This document shows, piece by piece, positions 10,385 to 21,235 of a stretch of DNA of 64,000 nt. This stretch comes from Typha latifolia (lineage: Eukaryota; Streptophyta; Magnoliopsida; Poales; Typhaceae): NCBI GenBank assembly GCA_019914945.1, contig CM034109.1, positions 1,240,001 through 1,304,000 on the forward strand. The letters run 5' to 3'. Positions within the stretch are counted from its first letter, which is position 1. Every line of letters starts with the position of its first letter. A program made the translations under genes and the position numbers. The notes beneath the pieces are model-generated. The model did not search any database, had not been told where the DNA came from, and saw only the letters and a list, made by a program, of their open reading frames with translations.

Positions 10385-10810
10385 GGTTTTATTATTCCCA
10401 CTCCACACCAACATATATAGTGGACCAAGTACGTTATACAATCACTCAGAGGTATTGAGAGATATCACATTGCATTGTTATTATGATGTTCTTCTTTCTT
10501 CAGCTATTACATGACAAGATATGAAGTCCACTAAGTCAAGCAATAATAGTGACAAATTGAATTTTCATAAAAGAAAAACAAAATAGAATAGTAGTTGAAG
10601 CGGCATAAGAAATAATTAATCAATTCCATGGTGTGATATGACATTGGAAGATAAACTACAAATCATGCATGCATTTTTCCTCACTAAATAATCCAAAGTC
10701 ATGAGACTTAAGATTCTTGTAATGCATGGCTCTCTCAGAGTCGAGCATTTCCACTAGGATCGACTTAGTCCAAGTCAAAGTCTACCCCCATCAACGTAGT
10801 AAACTATTCT
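10385..10810 (-). promoter_or_regulatory. Proximal 5' region of RLP-2
   Basis: W-box core on the coding strand (AGTCAA on plus at 10534-10539) and a second in AAGTCAAAGTC near 10775. The ACGTG seen in sister copies is changed here to ACATGAC. The ATATAT word overlaps the in-frame upstream ATG, as in RLP-1. Confidence 0.4.
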
Positions 10811-12300
10811 ACGAGAGAATAAAATATTGCATATATTAGTAAACGTTGTTTTCATTATTTTCAACAAAAGAAAAAAAAATATAGTAAAATTAACAAAACA
10901 ATTATTTTTTGAATGCTAAAGTTTGAAAATTTTATTGATGGTTATAAAATTCTAACATCACTTCAAAATGAAGACTTGCAATATGACCTGACATTAAAAT
11001 TGATTGAGTATGAGAATTTTGATGAATGTAAAATCTAAAAGAACACAAAAGTAGTATACAATTTAGAATAGTATTAAGATGCTAAAAATTTTAGGTTTTA
11101 ATTACTTTAGGAATAAGTTAAATTCAAGAATATATATTTTTCTTTATTATTTTTAAAATAAAGTTTTTATTTTAGAAATAGGTATTTTTTATTCACTTGT
11201 ATAATTTTTGAACAATAGTATAATAATTATCTTCGATGTGATATTAAATAAAATAAAAGATGGAAAAAATAGATTTTAAGGGTAAATTAGTAAGTAGATT
11301 AGTTTATGGTATGAAATCTAATTTTGATAAATAATGTTTGTATTTTAGACTATCATTATTTTATGATGTTTAGTTGTTCTTTTAAAATTAAGAGTTATAT
11401 TCTGGAAAAAAGAATTATTTTTGAAGTGAAAACAACGATTTGAATGACAATTAATTACCATTTTTCTATCAAACAAAGAAATTGTTTTCTTTAAACTAGA
11501 ATTTGAAAATTCTAGCAATGGGTCATGGAATTCCAACATCAGTTTGTCCTAGGTAAAGAAGAAGACTTGCAATATGATGTGACATTTAAAATTGAGGTGA
11601 CTATGAAAATTTTGATGGATGTAGATATTTATATAAAAAATAAACTAGCCTTTTGTATCAGTATTTTCATGATAGTCTAAAGTAAATGATATACCTATAA
11701 TGATTTGAATATTATTCTTCTATATATATCCGTATGTGTATAGACTATATAGATACATAAAAAAATTTGGATATCAAGACGGATAAAAATTTTCTAACTC
11801 ATATTCGACAACACATTGATACCAAGTTAGATCGCAGCCAACTCCCGCTCTCTTAGCAAATTAAGTTTCATGAGTAGAAAAAATCTTAGATACTAAAATT
11901 TGCGACGATTTATAGCATTTTTGTATTCTAATTTCTAACTTCTTGTTTTATAAACTGATTGCTCAGCTAATTTCTCCAAATCTCTGTCCTGCCAGATTGT
12001 AGATTGATTGCTATCCTTTAATAACTCCGAGTCTACGTTACACCATATTGCAAAGTGATTGCTTTTCTTTAATATGACCAGTATATTTTTTAGTTGGCAA
12101 TGGAGTGAATACCGAGTAAAGAGCATGATATGGAGATTTAATATTGAAAGATAGAATATTACAAGTGGGCATTCGAATGACTGATAAGGCATTCGAACGA
12201 ACGAAGCATAGAAGCTTCGAGTAAAAACAATAAGTCTAAGCGTCCTGTTAAAGACGAAAGGTCTAGTTCTCCTATTTAAACTATGAACTTAAAAGCATAA
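10811..12300. repeat. 5' flank of RLP-2 with two upstream modules
   Basis: Inverted relative to 2710-4258. The upstream module occurs at about 10920-11040 and 11510-11625, roughly 590 bp apart; both contain GAAGACTTGCAATATGA and end TTTTGATGRATGTA. Short open frames at 11345-11539 and 11935-12192 lie inside this repeated flank and are not supported as genes. Confidence 0.55.
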
Positions 12301-12309
12301 AGCTAATGC

Positions 12310-12845
12310 GGGTACCTAGATGTGATCATCGCCGGGCTCTTCGAGTCAATCGGATTTAAATATTTGTTCACGATCTGACCCATCAATCACTTGGGTTAGG
12401 TTAGATCCGAGTTGAGCTAGAATATTCTAGCACGTTATCGCCTACTAACCCATTAAATATTAGGCTCGGATAGGATATAATTGGTTTAACATAATAGGTT
12501 AAATATAAAAAAAAATATTATATCTTATTGGGCCAAGTTTAATTGGCTTATATTAAGATAGTTTAGTTATGTTTCATTCATAGTAACATACTTATATATT
12601 GATATATAGTTTACTAAATATTTAATGTGAAACTAAAAAAATTATAAGAATATGCATGCATTATAGGTTGAGCTATAGATGAGAGTAGTAGGTCAGGTTT
12701 TGAGCTAGGCCAAGCGGGCAAAGGCTTATCTCATATCACCCACTATCATTTCGGGCTCGAGTCGGGCTTAGCCCGGTTAAAATCGAGTAGGTTTGGGCCA
12801 GATTTAGGCAAGTTGGGCCTAATGATCATATCTAGGGATATCCAA
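12310..12845. repeat. Dispersed GGGCT/GCCCGA repeat, copy 2
   Basis: Inverted copy of 2215-2700, direct copy of 33115-33625. Ends near TGATCATATCTAGGGATATCC. Sits upstream of RLP-2 at the ancestral position. Confidence 0.5.
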
Positions 12846-13930
12846 TGCTTGAATGTCAAGGTTCCAATCATATTGCATAAGAATATCTAAAGTTTTTGAA
12901 AAGAAAATAAAAAGGAATGAAAGTCACTTGAGATGATTTAGATGAGTCGAATTACAGTGATTTTAAGTTGAAACAAAAAAGTTCGTAGTAGTTACTGCAT
13001 CTATTTTATCGTCTAAAAATTCTTGTGGGAATTTGAGCACAAATAAGTAGTAAGACGACGACGAAGAGATGATCAAAGTATATGATGAACTATACCGGGA
13101 GTCATTTAAATTGAAGAACTTTATCAAACTTCCAGCAAGTTAAATGATATGACTCAGTTCATATTGGCTCTACTCGAGACATTGAATTCATTGGGATAAG
13201 CGTATTTATCTAGTTGATTTTGCTTGAAGAAATAAAAGAATTTTTTGTCGCGTTCGAACGGGTTATGCGAATATATGCATGCGTTTACAAAAACAGAGAA
13301 CGCAAATTGTTCTTTCGAACGGAATCGGGCCGTTTGAACACTTGAACACGTTTGCAACAATAGAGAACTGTAATTCCACGTCCGAATGCAATCGGGTGAG
13401 TTCAAACACATCGCGATAAAAATTGTTAGTTTGTTAGTACTTTTTAACTTAGTTGATAGGTCCATAAGGTTAACCTCTATAAATATGTGGAGAAAATGTT
13501 ATCAAGCTAAGATTTATCTAACCTTCGGCCACTCTTCGGTCGATATCTCAAGATCTAACCATCCAAACCCTGTGATCTTGGATTCATTTCAAGGGCGACA
13601 ACATATTCATATTTTAGGAAGATCCAACGACTAAAGCATCCGCAGCTTTCTTCGAAAGTTATGTCCCCAATATAGTCCAGAATCGTTTCGGATCAAGTCA
13701 AGCCAGTTCATAATATTTAAGCTCTCAGAATTTAAAAAAAAAAGGACAAATTACATATTCAATTAAATGAAGCCATAGAAGAATTGAAAAAGTTTCAACG
13801 ATTAGAAGAAAGTGGTTAAAGATTTTTTTTAAGAAGTCTAAATTAGAATCGGAAAGACTTTTTAAAGAAATTACAAAGACATTGAAGACATCACTTAATA
13901 CTAGAAAATAGAATTCAACTTAAATTTGAT
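12846..13930 (+). mobile_element. Copia-type gag relic split by an insertion
   Basis: Two pieces, about 12846-13142 and 13709-13930, match in order the two halves of the gag relic at 1670-2210 (inverted). The break falls at CAGCAAGTTAAA / TTAAGCTCTCAG, where the first copy is continuous. The frame is broken in both halves. Confidence 0.5.
13143..13708 (+). mobile_element. Insertion inside the gag relic, probable solo LTR with CGTTCGAACG words
   Basis: About 566 bp absent from the copy at 1670-2210. Begins TGATATGAC after GTTAAA and ends CCAGTTCA before TAATATTTAA, giving TG...CA ends and a poor TTAAA-like target duplication. Contains several TTCGAACG words and CTCTATAAATATG (13476-13488), a possible LTR TATA box. 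A related, longer insertion is at 33931-34770, and CGTTCGAACG is the core of the 53-bp tandem repeat at 53474-53829. The open frames here (13154-13465, 13386-13634) do not resemble proteins. Confidence 0.4.
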
Positions 13931-14144
13931 TCTCTACCTCTGTATGTTATTAACTTTTAGTTTAAATCAATCTTAAATTAATGAGAGATAAATATAAGTA
14001 ACTAATAAATAATCTACCATATAAGTATTATTCTCTCACACCCAACACACATTTTCTTGTTCAACTCACCCTGCCAAACTCTTCCTCTCTTCTATCCTCC
14101 AAAAATCACATATCTCCTCTCTAATCCTATTTTGACCATAGGAT

Positions 14145-14550
14145 TGGAGATGGTGATATTGATTTGGTTATCTGAAAGTAGCAAATAATTCAACTCTACA
14201 ATTTCGAGGTTTGGTTGCAGTCACTCGGATATATAATTTCTTTTTTGAGATATCTCAGTACAAAAGATCTACCAGTGTATGCAAGTTCATGAAAGATATT
14301 ATTGACAGGAACTCCAGAGTCATTGGCAACACTATACTGATCTAGTTAAAGGCGAGATCAAGATATTCAACTTGAGAAATTACATTCCAAATCCAATCAG
14401 TCTATTACTAGACATGCTTAAACTAGTTATGTGCTGCTCATCAAAGTAAGAGGAAACTCCTCAGGGCCCGGAGTCTGCAGCAGTCTTGACCTTCTTTCGA
14501 AAGAAGATAACAATCTTCCAACCAAATCATTTAGGCCTGCCTCCTTGCTT
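14145..14550 (-). pseudogene. Old RLP relic with large internal deletion (copy A)
   Basis: On the minus strand, 14145-14430 aligns base for base with LRR 14-19 of the intact genes, for example around ACTCCAGAGTCATTGG and TGAGAAATTACATTCCAAA. Near 14430-14440 it jumps to the N-cap region (TGCTGCTCATC, GCAGCAGTCTTGACC), so LRR 1-13 are missing. Stops and indels are frequent and there is no signal peptide. A sister copy at 35215-35680 retains two short pieces lost here, so the relic predates the segmental duplication. Confidence 0.65.
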
Positions 14551-15384
14551 TAATATCTTTTGGCACTCAAAACACTTGCTTGAGAAGTACTTGCTATGAG
14601 GCTAAGGAGTTTCTATGAATTCTTTTTTTCTTTCTTTTTTAAACAGAAATAGACTATCCCTCAAGGTTAATGTCAAGAAAGGTCTATTTCACTATAGTTC
14701 TACTAAAATGTCAAACTATTAAGTATTTTAACTATAAGATACAAACGCTAACAGGCTAAGAGTTTCTATAAGATAAAAATGCTAGCCTGGTAGGCATTTT
14801 ACATATTCCCATTTGAACTTAAGCAAATTAATCACTAAATTAAATTGTTAAACTAAATTTCACGGGTAATAACTTTTTAATCAATAATCCATTTTGGACG
14901 TGTGATGTCTTTATGAAAGTGATAAAAATGAATGTAATGATTATAATCAAAGCTTAATTGGACCTATAGATGAAAATATAAAGAAAAATTTATAGAAAAA
15001 AATTTGCAGCATCATGACTTTATGCTCGATTATCCGTTTTAGTCATAACATATGTTGTTATAAAGTTATGAAAGAGATCTGTGAGTTGAAATCACATAGC
15101 AATTCCTCCTAGTCGAAGTTAGAATCCTAAAAAATTAGGATAGCTCCTCCGAGCTTTAGTTTAAAAAAAATTTCACTTTTTTCTGATAATATGTTGAACT
15201 ACTTTAACATTCTCTTCCTAAGACGTCGAATAGTTTAGGGTATTATAAAATAGATATTTTGGTATATTTATCTAAAAATAAAGCTTTGAACTTATTAATA
15301 TTTTACTTAGAGCTATAGTAAAACATACACATTTTGCTATTAAATTTAGGGTGTGGAATATTTGGCTAAATAAATTTTAAAAAT
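14551..15384. other. Spacer shared with 35680-36500, no gene seen
   Basis: AT-rich block that recurs, in the same order, at about 35680-36500 upstream of RLP-6's 3' flank. No open frame of note. It is part of the large segmental duplication. Confidence 0.45.
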
Positions 15385-15990
15385 TTAAAATTAAAAGAGT
15401 GGAGGAAGGTATGAACTAGATAGATCGGTAATTATTCGAAGTTACGGTAGTCATTGAAGGATGGGGGACAACTAAAGGTGGTGATGGACAACCGTAAGAT
15501 AGAGTGGCTCATGGAGGTGATGGCGGTAAGAGTTTGGAGATAGAATTAGAGTTTTGAATTAGATATACTCCTAGAAAAATAAATTGCTATGATTAATTTA
15601 TTTCTACTCCTAACTTATCTTACTCTTCGTCTTGAGATAAACTCAAGGCTAAAATAATTTCTCAATGCTTGAATGCTTGGATGATTAAACAAAGAAGCCC
15701 TACCCTTATATATATAGAGATTGGATACAATGAGTCTTACTTAGACTAACACTAAAAGTATATACAATTTGAGCTAGGACTTGTCTTAGAGGTTTAAATG
15801 ACTTAAATTAAATTTATCTTAAAAGCTTATATTATTTTATTGAACTTATCTCAGTAGCTTATCTGGCATAATTAGACTTACCTTAAGGATTTACATAAAA
15901 GAGAAGCATGAATTAATTAAAAGATAAATAGACCTAATCCATTATGCCCAATATCTTTATGTTACGATTCAATCTAACTGAGTTTGTGTT
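15385..15990 (-). mobile_element. LTR-like insertion, family 1, minus orientation
   Basis: Present here but absent at the matching point of the duplicated block (about 36510), so it inserted after the duplication or was lost from the other copy. On the minus strand it parallels 700-1270, including the stretch around the TATATATAGAG at 15710-15720. No coding frame. Confidence 0.5.
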
Positions 15991-16300
15991 AAATTTCCCT
16001 TATTATATGCTTATTCCACATGAATTACTATACAATACAGAGAATTGTGCTGTAAATTTGCAAAAAAAATATATATAAGAGCATATATGCCCACTAATTA
16101 TATAGATTTTTATTTTATTTTATGTCATTTGGCACTCAAATATTTATCTAAAACTCAAATTTACACTTATTATTATGACCCAAATCTACTATTTTTTGGA
16201 GCAGCCAAGTCACTGGAAATTTTTTATGGTTGTGGAGGAAAACAGGATAAAGGACGAGATGATTTGCCCTCCTGTCTCCTTGCTCCTTCATTTTAATAAT

Positions 16301-16743
16301 AGGGAAATTTTTAAATAACACCTTACAATTTTTTTAATACTTTATATTTATACTTAGGCCCCTTATTTTTCTTTATAATTTTCATATAATATTATAATAT
16401 TAGTTTGACTAACTATCATTAATCTTAGTATATGATTTATATAACGATATTAATTAAATTAGTAAATATCCTCGAAAAATTTTAAACGTTTGACCCACGC
16501 TTCTTAAACTATATCCCCATTCCACGAGAGAATAATTTACATATTCTAGAAATTATCTTTAGTATAATTAACATAATATTTTTTATTTGCTACCTTTCCA
16601 TTTGAAAATATTTGAGTTTAATTAACTCGGAATGCAATATAAAAATTTTAGAAAAAAAAAGAGTACTCCCGCTACAAATTTCTTGAAAATAGAGTGTAAA
16701 TTTAAAAACAATAGTGTAGGGTGTTATTTTAAAAAATTCTCTC
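16301..16743. mobile_element. MITE-like element, complete copy behind RLP-3
   Basis: Terminal inverted repeats of about 25 bp: GGGAAATTTTTAAATAACAC at the left end and, at the right end, GTGTTATTTTAAAAAATTC, which is its reverse complement apart from small differences. AATAAT flanks both sides (16295-16300 and 16744-16749), consistent with a target-site duplication. About 440 bp, AT-rich, non-coding. Confidence 0.65.
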
Positions 16744-17130
16744 AATAATTTATGCAGTTGGAGTTGAGTCAATCCAGGTTGAGTATTGATTCCTTATAAT
16801 CAAGTTCATAACCATTGTTTGGAACTACGACTATAAGTAAATACCAATTAAATGACATATAGTTATGAAGCACATCTAGATAAACATATATATTATCATA
16901 ATCTCAAAGGATGGTGGTATGTACATTGAATTTGTAACAAAAGCAATGGTAATTAATAAAATAAGCATATAAATTGGGTAATGTCATGCTACTATAGAAA
17001 AGACCACAAATAATATAAGAAAGTAAAATACTTAATTCATTATATAAGAAAGTGAAATAATATAATCTGTGATCGATCTCTATAATTCGATCCTTACAAA
17101 CTCCTTCCGTAGCGGTCCTGCTCTCTTACT
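16744..17130 (-). other. Conserved 3' flank of RLP-3
   Basis: Matches the 3' flanks of the other family members (for example 37331-37768) between the MITE and the stop codon. Probable 3' UTR and termination region, with no firm signal. Confidence 0.45.
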
Positions 17131-20091
17131 TTATTTTTTCTTGATGCTAACATTGAATCTAGCCCACTTGAGAACTATAAACACATAAATCCTATCACAT
17201 ATGTCGTCAATGAAGAGAAAATATATCGTTCTCCATGTCCTCTTAAACAACAAGGTACCAAAAATCACCCAGAATCCCACTGCGAATCCTAGACCCATGC
17301 TGAAATAAAGAGATGACATATCATATCCATCCTCATGTTCTAGAAGATCACTCATAGTAGTTTGATTTCCAGAGCAATTCTTGGATGTAGGAGGCCCACA
17401 AAGATTGCTGTTGCCAATGTAAATAGTTGGATCGTCGAATGTTTCAAGTTGACCCTCTGTTGGAATTCTTCCTGAGAGATTATTATAGGACAAGTTCAAG
17501 TGACTCAAAAAAGTTAAAGCTGAGAGAGTTGAAGGAATTTCACCAAAGAGCTCATTATTCGATAGGTCAAGAGATTCCAATGACTGTAGACCACCAATCA
17601 TCTCTGGAATATTTCCCGTCAATCGATTTGCTGACAAGTTCAAGTTTTTTAATCCAGCAAGGACACCTATCATTTCAGGGATCTCTCCAGTTAATCTATT
17701 TCCTGATAAATCAAGGCTCAACATGAAAAAGATATGGTCTTCTCGATATTGCAAATTTTGCCCCTTTGTGATCACAAATAAGCTAACGGGATCATTGTAA
17801 TAATCAAGATTGCTGATTATAACTCGTGCAATTGTATTGAGATCACTTGTATATGGGGAGATAAGAGTCATTGCTTTAAAGTTCACGAGGGACGGATCTA
17901 TTGTTCCCGATAGATTGTTGTGAGCAAGGTCCAAAACTTGAAGGTGGTCAAGTCTTGAAAGCTTAATAGGAATATAGCCCGAAAACATATTAGACTTCAA
18001 TAGGAAGAAGGCTAAATTTGGTAGTCTTGTTCCTATCCATGCTGGTAAGTTTCCAGTGAAGTTATTATAAGAGAGATCAAGAAATGAAAGTAATTGGCAA
18101 CCTCGAAAAAATAAAGGAAATTTACCAGAAAGACGGTTGTTGCGGAAACTTATAATGGCAAGATTCGAACCTACATCTCTCCAATCACTTTTGGCTCTAA
18201 AAGAGTTACCATTTGTCCGGCATTGAGGAAGCTGTCCTGAGATGTGGTTGTTTGATAGATCTAGAACTTGTAAGGACTGCAATTGGTTGCATAAAGATGA
18301 TGGGATGGTTCCACTGATATAATTGTTTGAAAGAAGCAAGAATTTCAACTCTACAGCTCCAAGGTTTAGTGGAAGTGGACCTGATATATAATTTCTTGCG
18401 AGATCTAAGCACGAAAGACCCATCGATAACTTTGGCAACCGACCTTTGAACTGGTTTGAATGCAGGATTATATATTTTGCTGTTGATAGGAACTCTAGAG
18501 TCATTGGTAACACTCCGCTGATCTGGTTAAGGGAGAGATCAAGATATTGGATTTGAGAAATTACATTCCAAAACCAATTTGGCAACATGTCCGTGATTCC
18601 TGCACTAGACATATATAGAAGAGTAATGTTAGTCTGTGATTGAATCCATGCAGGAAAATGGGGTCCCAGCTTGCAATAGCTCAAGTCGATTTCCTTCAAT
18701 CTGAATGGAGGGATCCAATTTGGATGTACTTCCATGGTCAAGGAGTTATTTGACAAGTCTAGCATCTCTAATCTTGTCAGGTTTGTAAAATGGTCTTCTA
18801 ATATCATGCCGACCAATTGGTTATAACTCAAATCCAAGTAGCTTAGATTATTGAGCTTTCCCATCCCTGAAGGTATGGAGCCGGTGAGACTGTTTTCACC
18901 GAGATCAAGAGTGCTTAGACTGGTCATATTCTCGATCCAATTTGGCAGGCTTCCATTCAAATTATTTCCCCCCAAAAATAATGATTGTATCTTGTGCGGT
19001 AGCCTATCCATCAATTCTGCTATGTCCCCACTGATCTGATTCCATCTTAGATCGAGCACTTTCAATTTGTGTAGATTCTTCATAGTCTTCGGTATCATGC
19101 CGACAAGATTATTTTCTTCGAGTCGAAGTTCTTTGAGGGAGGTCATGTTTCCCAACAGCCCATCAGGAATAGGACCATGAAAGAAGTTTCCCTCAAGATC
19201 AAGGGTCACAAGTGCTGTGAGATTAGAAGAGTAAAGAGGGAGAGCAGAGAGCGTGGTGTTGAGATTACAACCAGATAGATGAAGGACTCTTAAAGAAGTT
19301 GGAAGCATGCTCAAGGCCGGCACCCAATTTACAACAGCACTGAGGTTCATAGAGCTCATATCGAGGTGCTTCAACGAAGAGAGACGCGGTAACCAAGCTA
19401 CTAGATCAACCGACTGCAAAGAGTTATCACCAAGATCGAGATGGAGCAGCTTAGTTAGATTACCAAGCTGAGGAGGTACGCTACCACCAAAGTTTGCATG
19501 AAAGAGGTTGAGATACTTCAAGTTCTTGAAGGAGCCCATGAATTTCAATATCTGCTGACCTCCGAAGTTGTTGAAGCTTAGGTCGAGGTAGTTAAGACGC
19601 TCTAGAGCGAGAAGAGAAGGAGGTATGCTACCACCGAAGCCTGCATTAGAGAGGTTGAGATACTTCAAGTTCTTGAAGGAGCCCATGAATTTCGGTATCT
19701 GCTGACCTCCGAAGTAGTTGAAGCTTAGGTCGAGGTAGTTAAGATGCTCCAGAGCGAGAAGAGAAGAGCTAATGTTGCTGCTCATGGAAGCCCATTGAAA
19801 CTCCTCAGGGTCGACCCGGAGATCGAGCTTGACAACGTGCCCCGTCTTGTTGCTGCATAGGACACCTCTCCATCTGCAGCAATCGTGGCCTTCCCAAGAA
19901 GATAATAAACTCCCATGTAGAGTATTGATGCCCTCCTTAAAGATGAGAAGTGCATCTCTCTCACTTGCAACACAACTTCCTCGTAGTTTGGTGGTCTCTA
20001 GAGATAGAGCGGGAGAGAAGATTTGGAGGAGTAGAAGGCAGAGACTTAGAACTAAAACTCCATGAGTGGTGGAGGACGTAAGCTTAGCCAT
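17131..20091 (-). CDS. RLP-3: intact EIX2-like receptor-like protein with a two-LRR duplication
   Basis: Single exon of 986 codons. Order: signal peptide (1 to about 30), N-cap (SCVASERDALLIFKEG), about 25 LRRs, island (VITKGQNLQY), four LRRs, C-cap (NLCGPPTSKNC), acidic patch (EHEDGYD), membrane span (about 928-949, with GFAVG) and basic tail ending IKKK. It is 48 residues longer than RLP-1 because a 147-bp in-frame unit covering LRR 1-2 is present twice (residues about 110-158 and 159-207). The two copies differ at several positions (for example SNAGFGGSIPP versus FHANFGGSVPP), so the event is not brand new or conversion has acted on one copy. Its role should be extracellular ligand perception with a kinase partner (family knowledge). 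Start chosen at MAKLTSS as in RLP-1. Confidence 0.95.
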   Translation of the reverse strand: MAKLTSSTTHGVLVLSLCLLLLQIFSPALSLETTKLRGSCVASERDALLIFKEGINTLHGSLLSSWEGHDCCRWRGVLCSNKTGHVVKLDLRVDPEEFQWASMSSNISSSLLALEHLNYLDLSFNYFGGQQIPKFMGSFKNLKYLNLSNAGFGGSIPPSLLALERLNYLDLSFNNFGGQQILKFMGSFKNLKYLNLFHANFGGSVPPQLGNLTKLLHLDLGDNSLQSVDLVAWLPRLSSLKHLDMSSMNLSAVVNWVPALSMLPTSLRVLHLSGCNLNTTLSALPLYSSNLTALVTLDLEGNFFHGPIPDGLLGNMTSLKELRLEENNLVGMIPKTMKNLHKLKVLDLRWNQISGDIAELMDRLPHKIQSLFLGGNNLNGSLPNWIENMTSLSTLDLGENSLTGSIPSGMGKLNNLSYLDLSYNQLVGMILEDHFTNLTRLEMLDLSNNSLTMEVHPNWIPPFRLKEIDLSYCKLGPHFPAWIQSQTNITLLYMSSAGITDMLPNWFWNVISQIQYLDLSLNQISGVLPMTLEFLSTAKYIILHSNQFKGRLPKLSMGLSCLDLARNYISGPLPLNLGAVELKFLLLSNNYISGTIPSSLCNQLQSLQVLDLSNNHISGQLPQCRTNGNSFRAKSDWRDVGSNLAIISFRNNRLSGKFPLFFRGCQLLSFLDLSYNNFTGNLPAWIGTRLPNLAFFLLKSNMFSGYIPIKLSRLDHLQVLDLAHNNLSGTIDPSLVNFKAMTLISPYTSDLNTIARVIISNLDYYNDPVSLFVITKGQNLQYREDHIFFMLSLDLSGNRLTGEIPEMIGVLAGLKNLNLSANRLTGNIPEMIGGLQSLESLDLSNNELFGEIPSTLSALTFLSHLNLSYNNLSGRIPTEGQLETFDDPTIYIGNSNLCGPPTSKNCSGNQTTMSDLLEHEDGYDMSSLYFSMGLGFAVGFWVIFGTLLFKRTWRTIYFLFIDDICDRIYVFIVLKWARFNVSIKKK
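19471..19764 (-). repeat. In-frame tandem duplication of two LRRs (2 x 147 bp) in RLP-3
   Basis: The word AGGAGGTA at 19471 recurs at 19618, exactly 147 bp on, and the whole unit aligns through 19764. 147 bp is 49 codons, so the reading frame and LRR phase are kept. None of the other seven genes shows it. Confidence 0.9.
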
Positions 20092-20400
20092 TGTTTTATT
20101 ATTCCCACCCCACACAAACATATATAGTGGCCGAAGTACGTTATACAATCACCCAGAGGTATTGAGAGATATCACATTGCATTGTTATTATGAAGTTCTT
20201 CTTTCTTCAGCTACTACGTGACAAGATATGAAGTCCACTAAGTCAAGCAATAATAGTGACAAATTGAATTTCCAAGAAAGAAAAACACAATAGAATAGTA
20301 GTTGAAGCGGCGTAAGAAATAATTAATCAATTCCATGGTGTGATATGACATTGGAAGATAAACTATAAATCATGCATGCATTTTTCCTCACTAAATAATC
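20092..20400 (-). promoter_or_regulatory. Proximal 5' region of RLP-3
   Basis: W-box core (AGTCAA on plus at 20241-20246) and TACGTGAC (ACGTG core) near 20215-20222. Beyond about 20400 the sequence leaves the common flank and enters a block shared only with RLP-7. Confidence 0.4.
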
Positions 20401-21235
20401 CAAATCAAAAGTTGGAGTCAAGATTGTTTCCACCTACGGTGTGGTATCTCGTATGACATTGGAGCTGAGATCTAATATCCCAATATTTCAATGCCCAATA
20501 TTTCATTGACAGTAATAAATATCCTTCATAATCACAATCATAATAATGATGTTTTTGTGAACACCTCCTGCCGAAGTTGGTTTAGAAAATCATCCCTCAA
20601 AATCATTAAATGTAGAATAAATTTGGGACTGATTCCTATAAAACCTCACAATAATCCATGGAAAGATGCTTTACATAGTAAGTTTGGATTAAATGTGTAA
20701 TAAACGTATTCACCTATATGAACACAAATGTGATGAATTATATATCAGGTTGAGGATTGATTGGATAAGGTGGAATACTTTATATTTGGTTCTATGGATT
20801 AATACCATGCAACTTCCCTTATTATGTGCTTAATCCTCACGTAGTACTATACAATCCCAGGAAATATCATTTGCATATGTTCTTTACCACTACGATCGAC
20901 CAACTCCAAGTCAAGGTCTACCTACAAGGAATAATCAATGTCTCTATGTTCCCACTATTTTTTTAAAAGAAAAGGAAAGAAAGAAAAAGGAACAATTAGT
21001 AAACATTTAGTTGATGAAAACTCTATCAATGGTTATAGAATTCCAGCATCAAGATTCTCTCTAGTCGTCGAGGTCTTGCAACGATATTGATGGTCAAAAT
21101 GAAATATCGAGTTAATCCTAGCTAGAAACATAGACTTGGTGTATGATATGACATTGAACAAAATTTGGACTATAAATTTTTTGATAGATGTGAAAATTCT
21201 AACAAATGTCGAAACGGACAGATTACCAAGCTGTG
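20401..21235. repeat. Upstream block shared only by RLP-3 and RLP-7
   Basis: Almost identical to 48523-49360, starting at CCAAATCAAAAGTTGGAGTC. It interrupts the common 5' flank between the W-box region and the distal modules. Ends here where the sequence returns to GCATGGCTCTCAGAGTCGAG. The open frame at 20491-20700 is present in both copies (48617-48826) with a few substitutions but has no recognisable product. Confidence 0.6.

Noticed and set aside
10065..10514. 149-codon plus-strand frame opposite RLP-2 and similar frames at 30948-31310, 47898-48152 and 62364-62747
   Set aside because: Antisense to conserved receptor coding sequence; its conservation follows from the sense strand.
20491..20700. 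69-codon frame repeated at 48617-48826
   Set aside because: Both copies sit in a recently duplicated block, so conservation is uninformative; no recognisable domain or signal.
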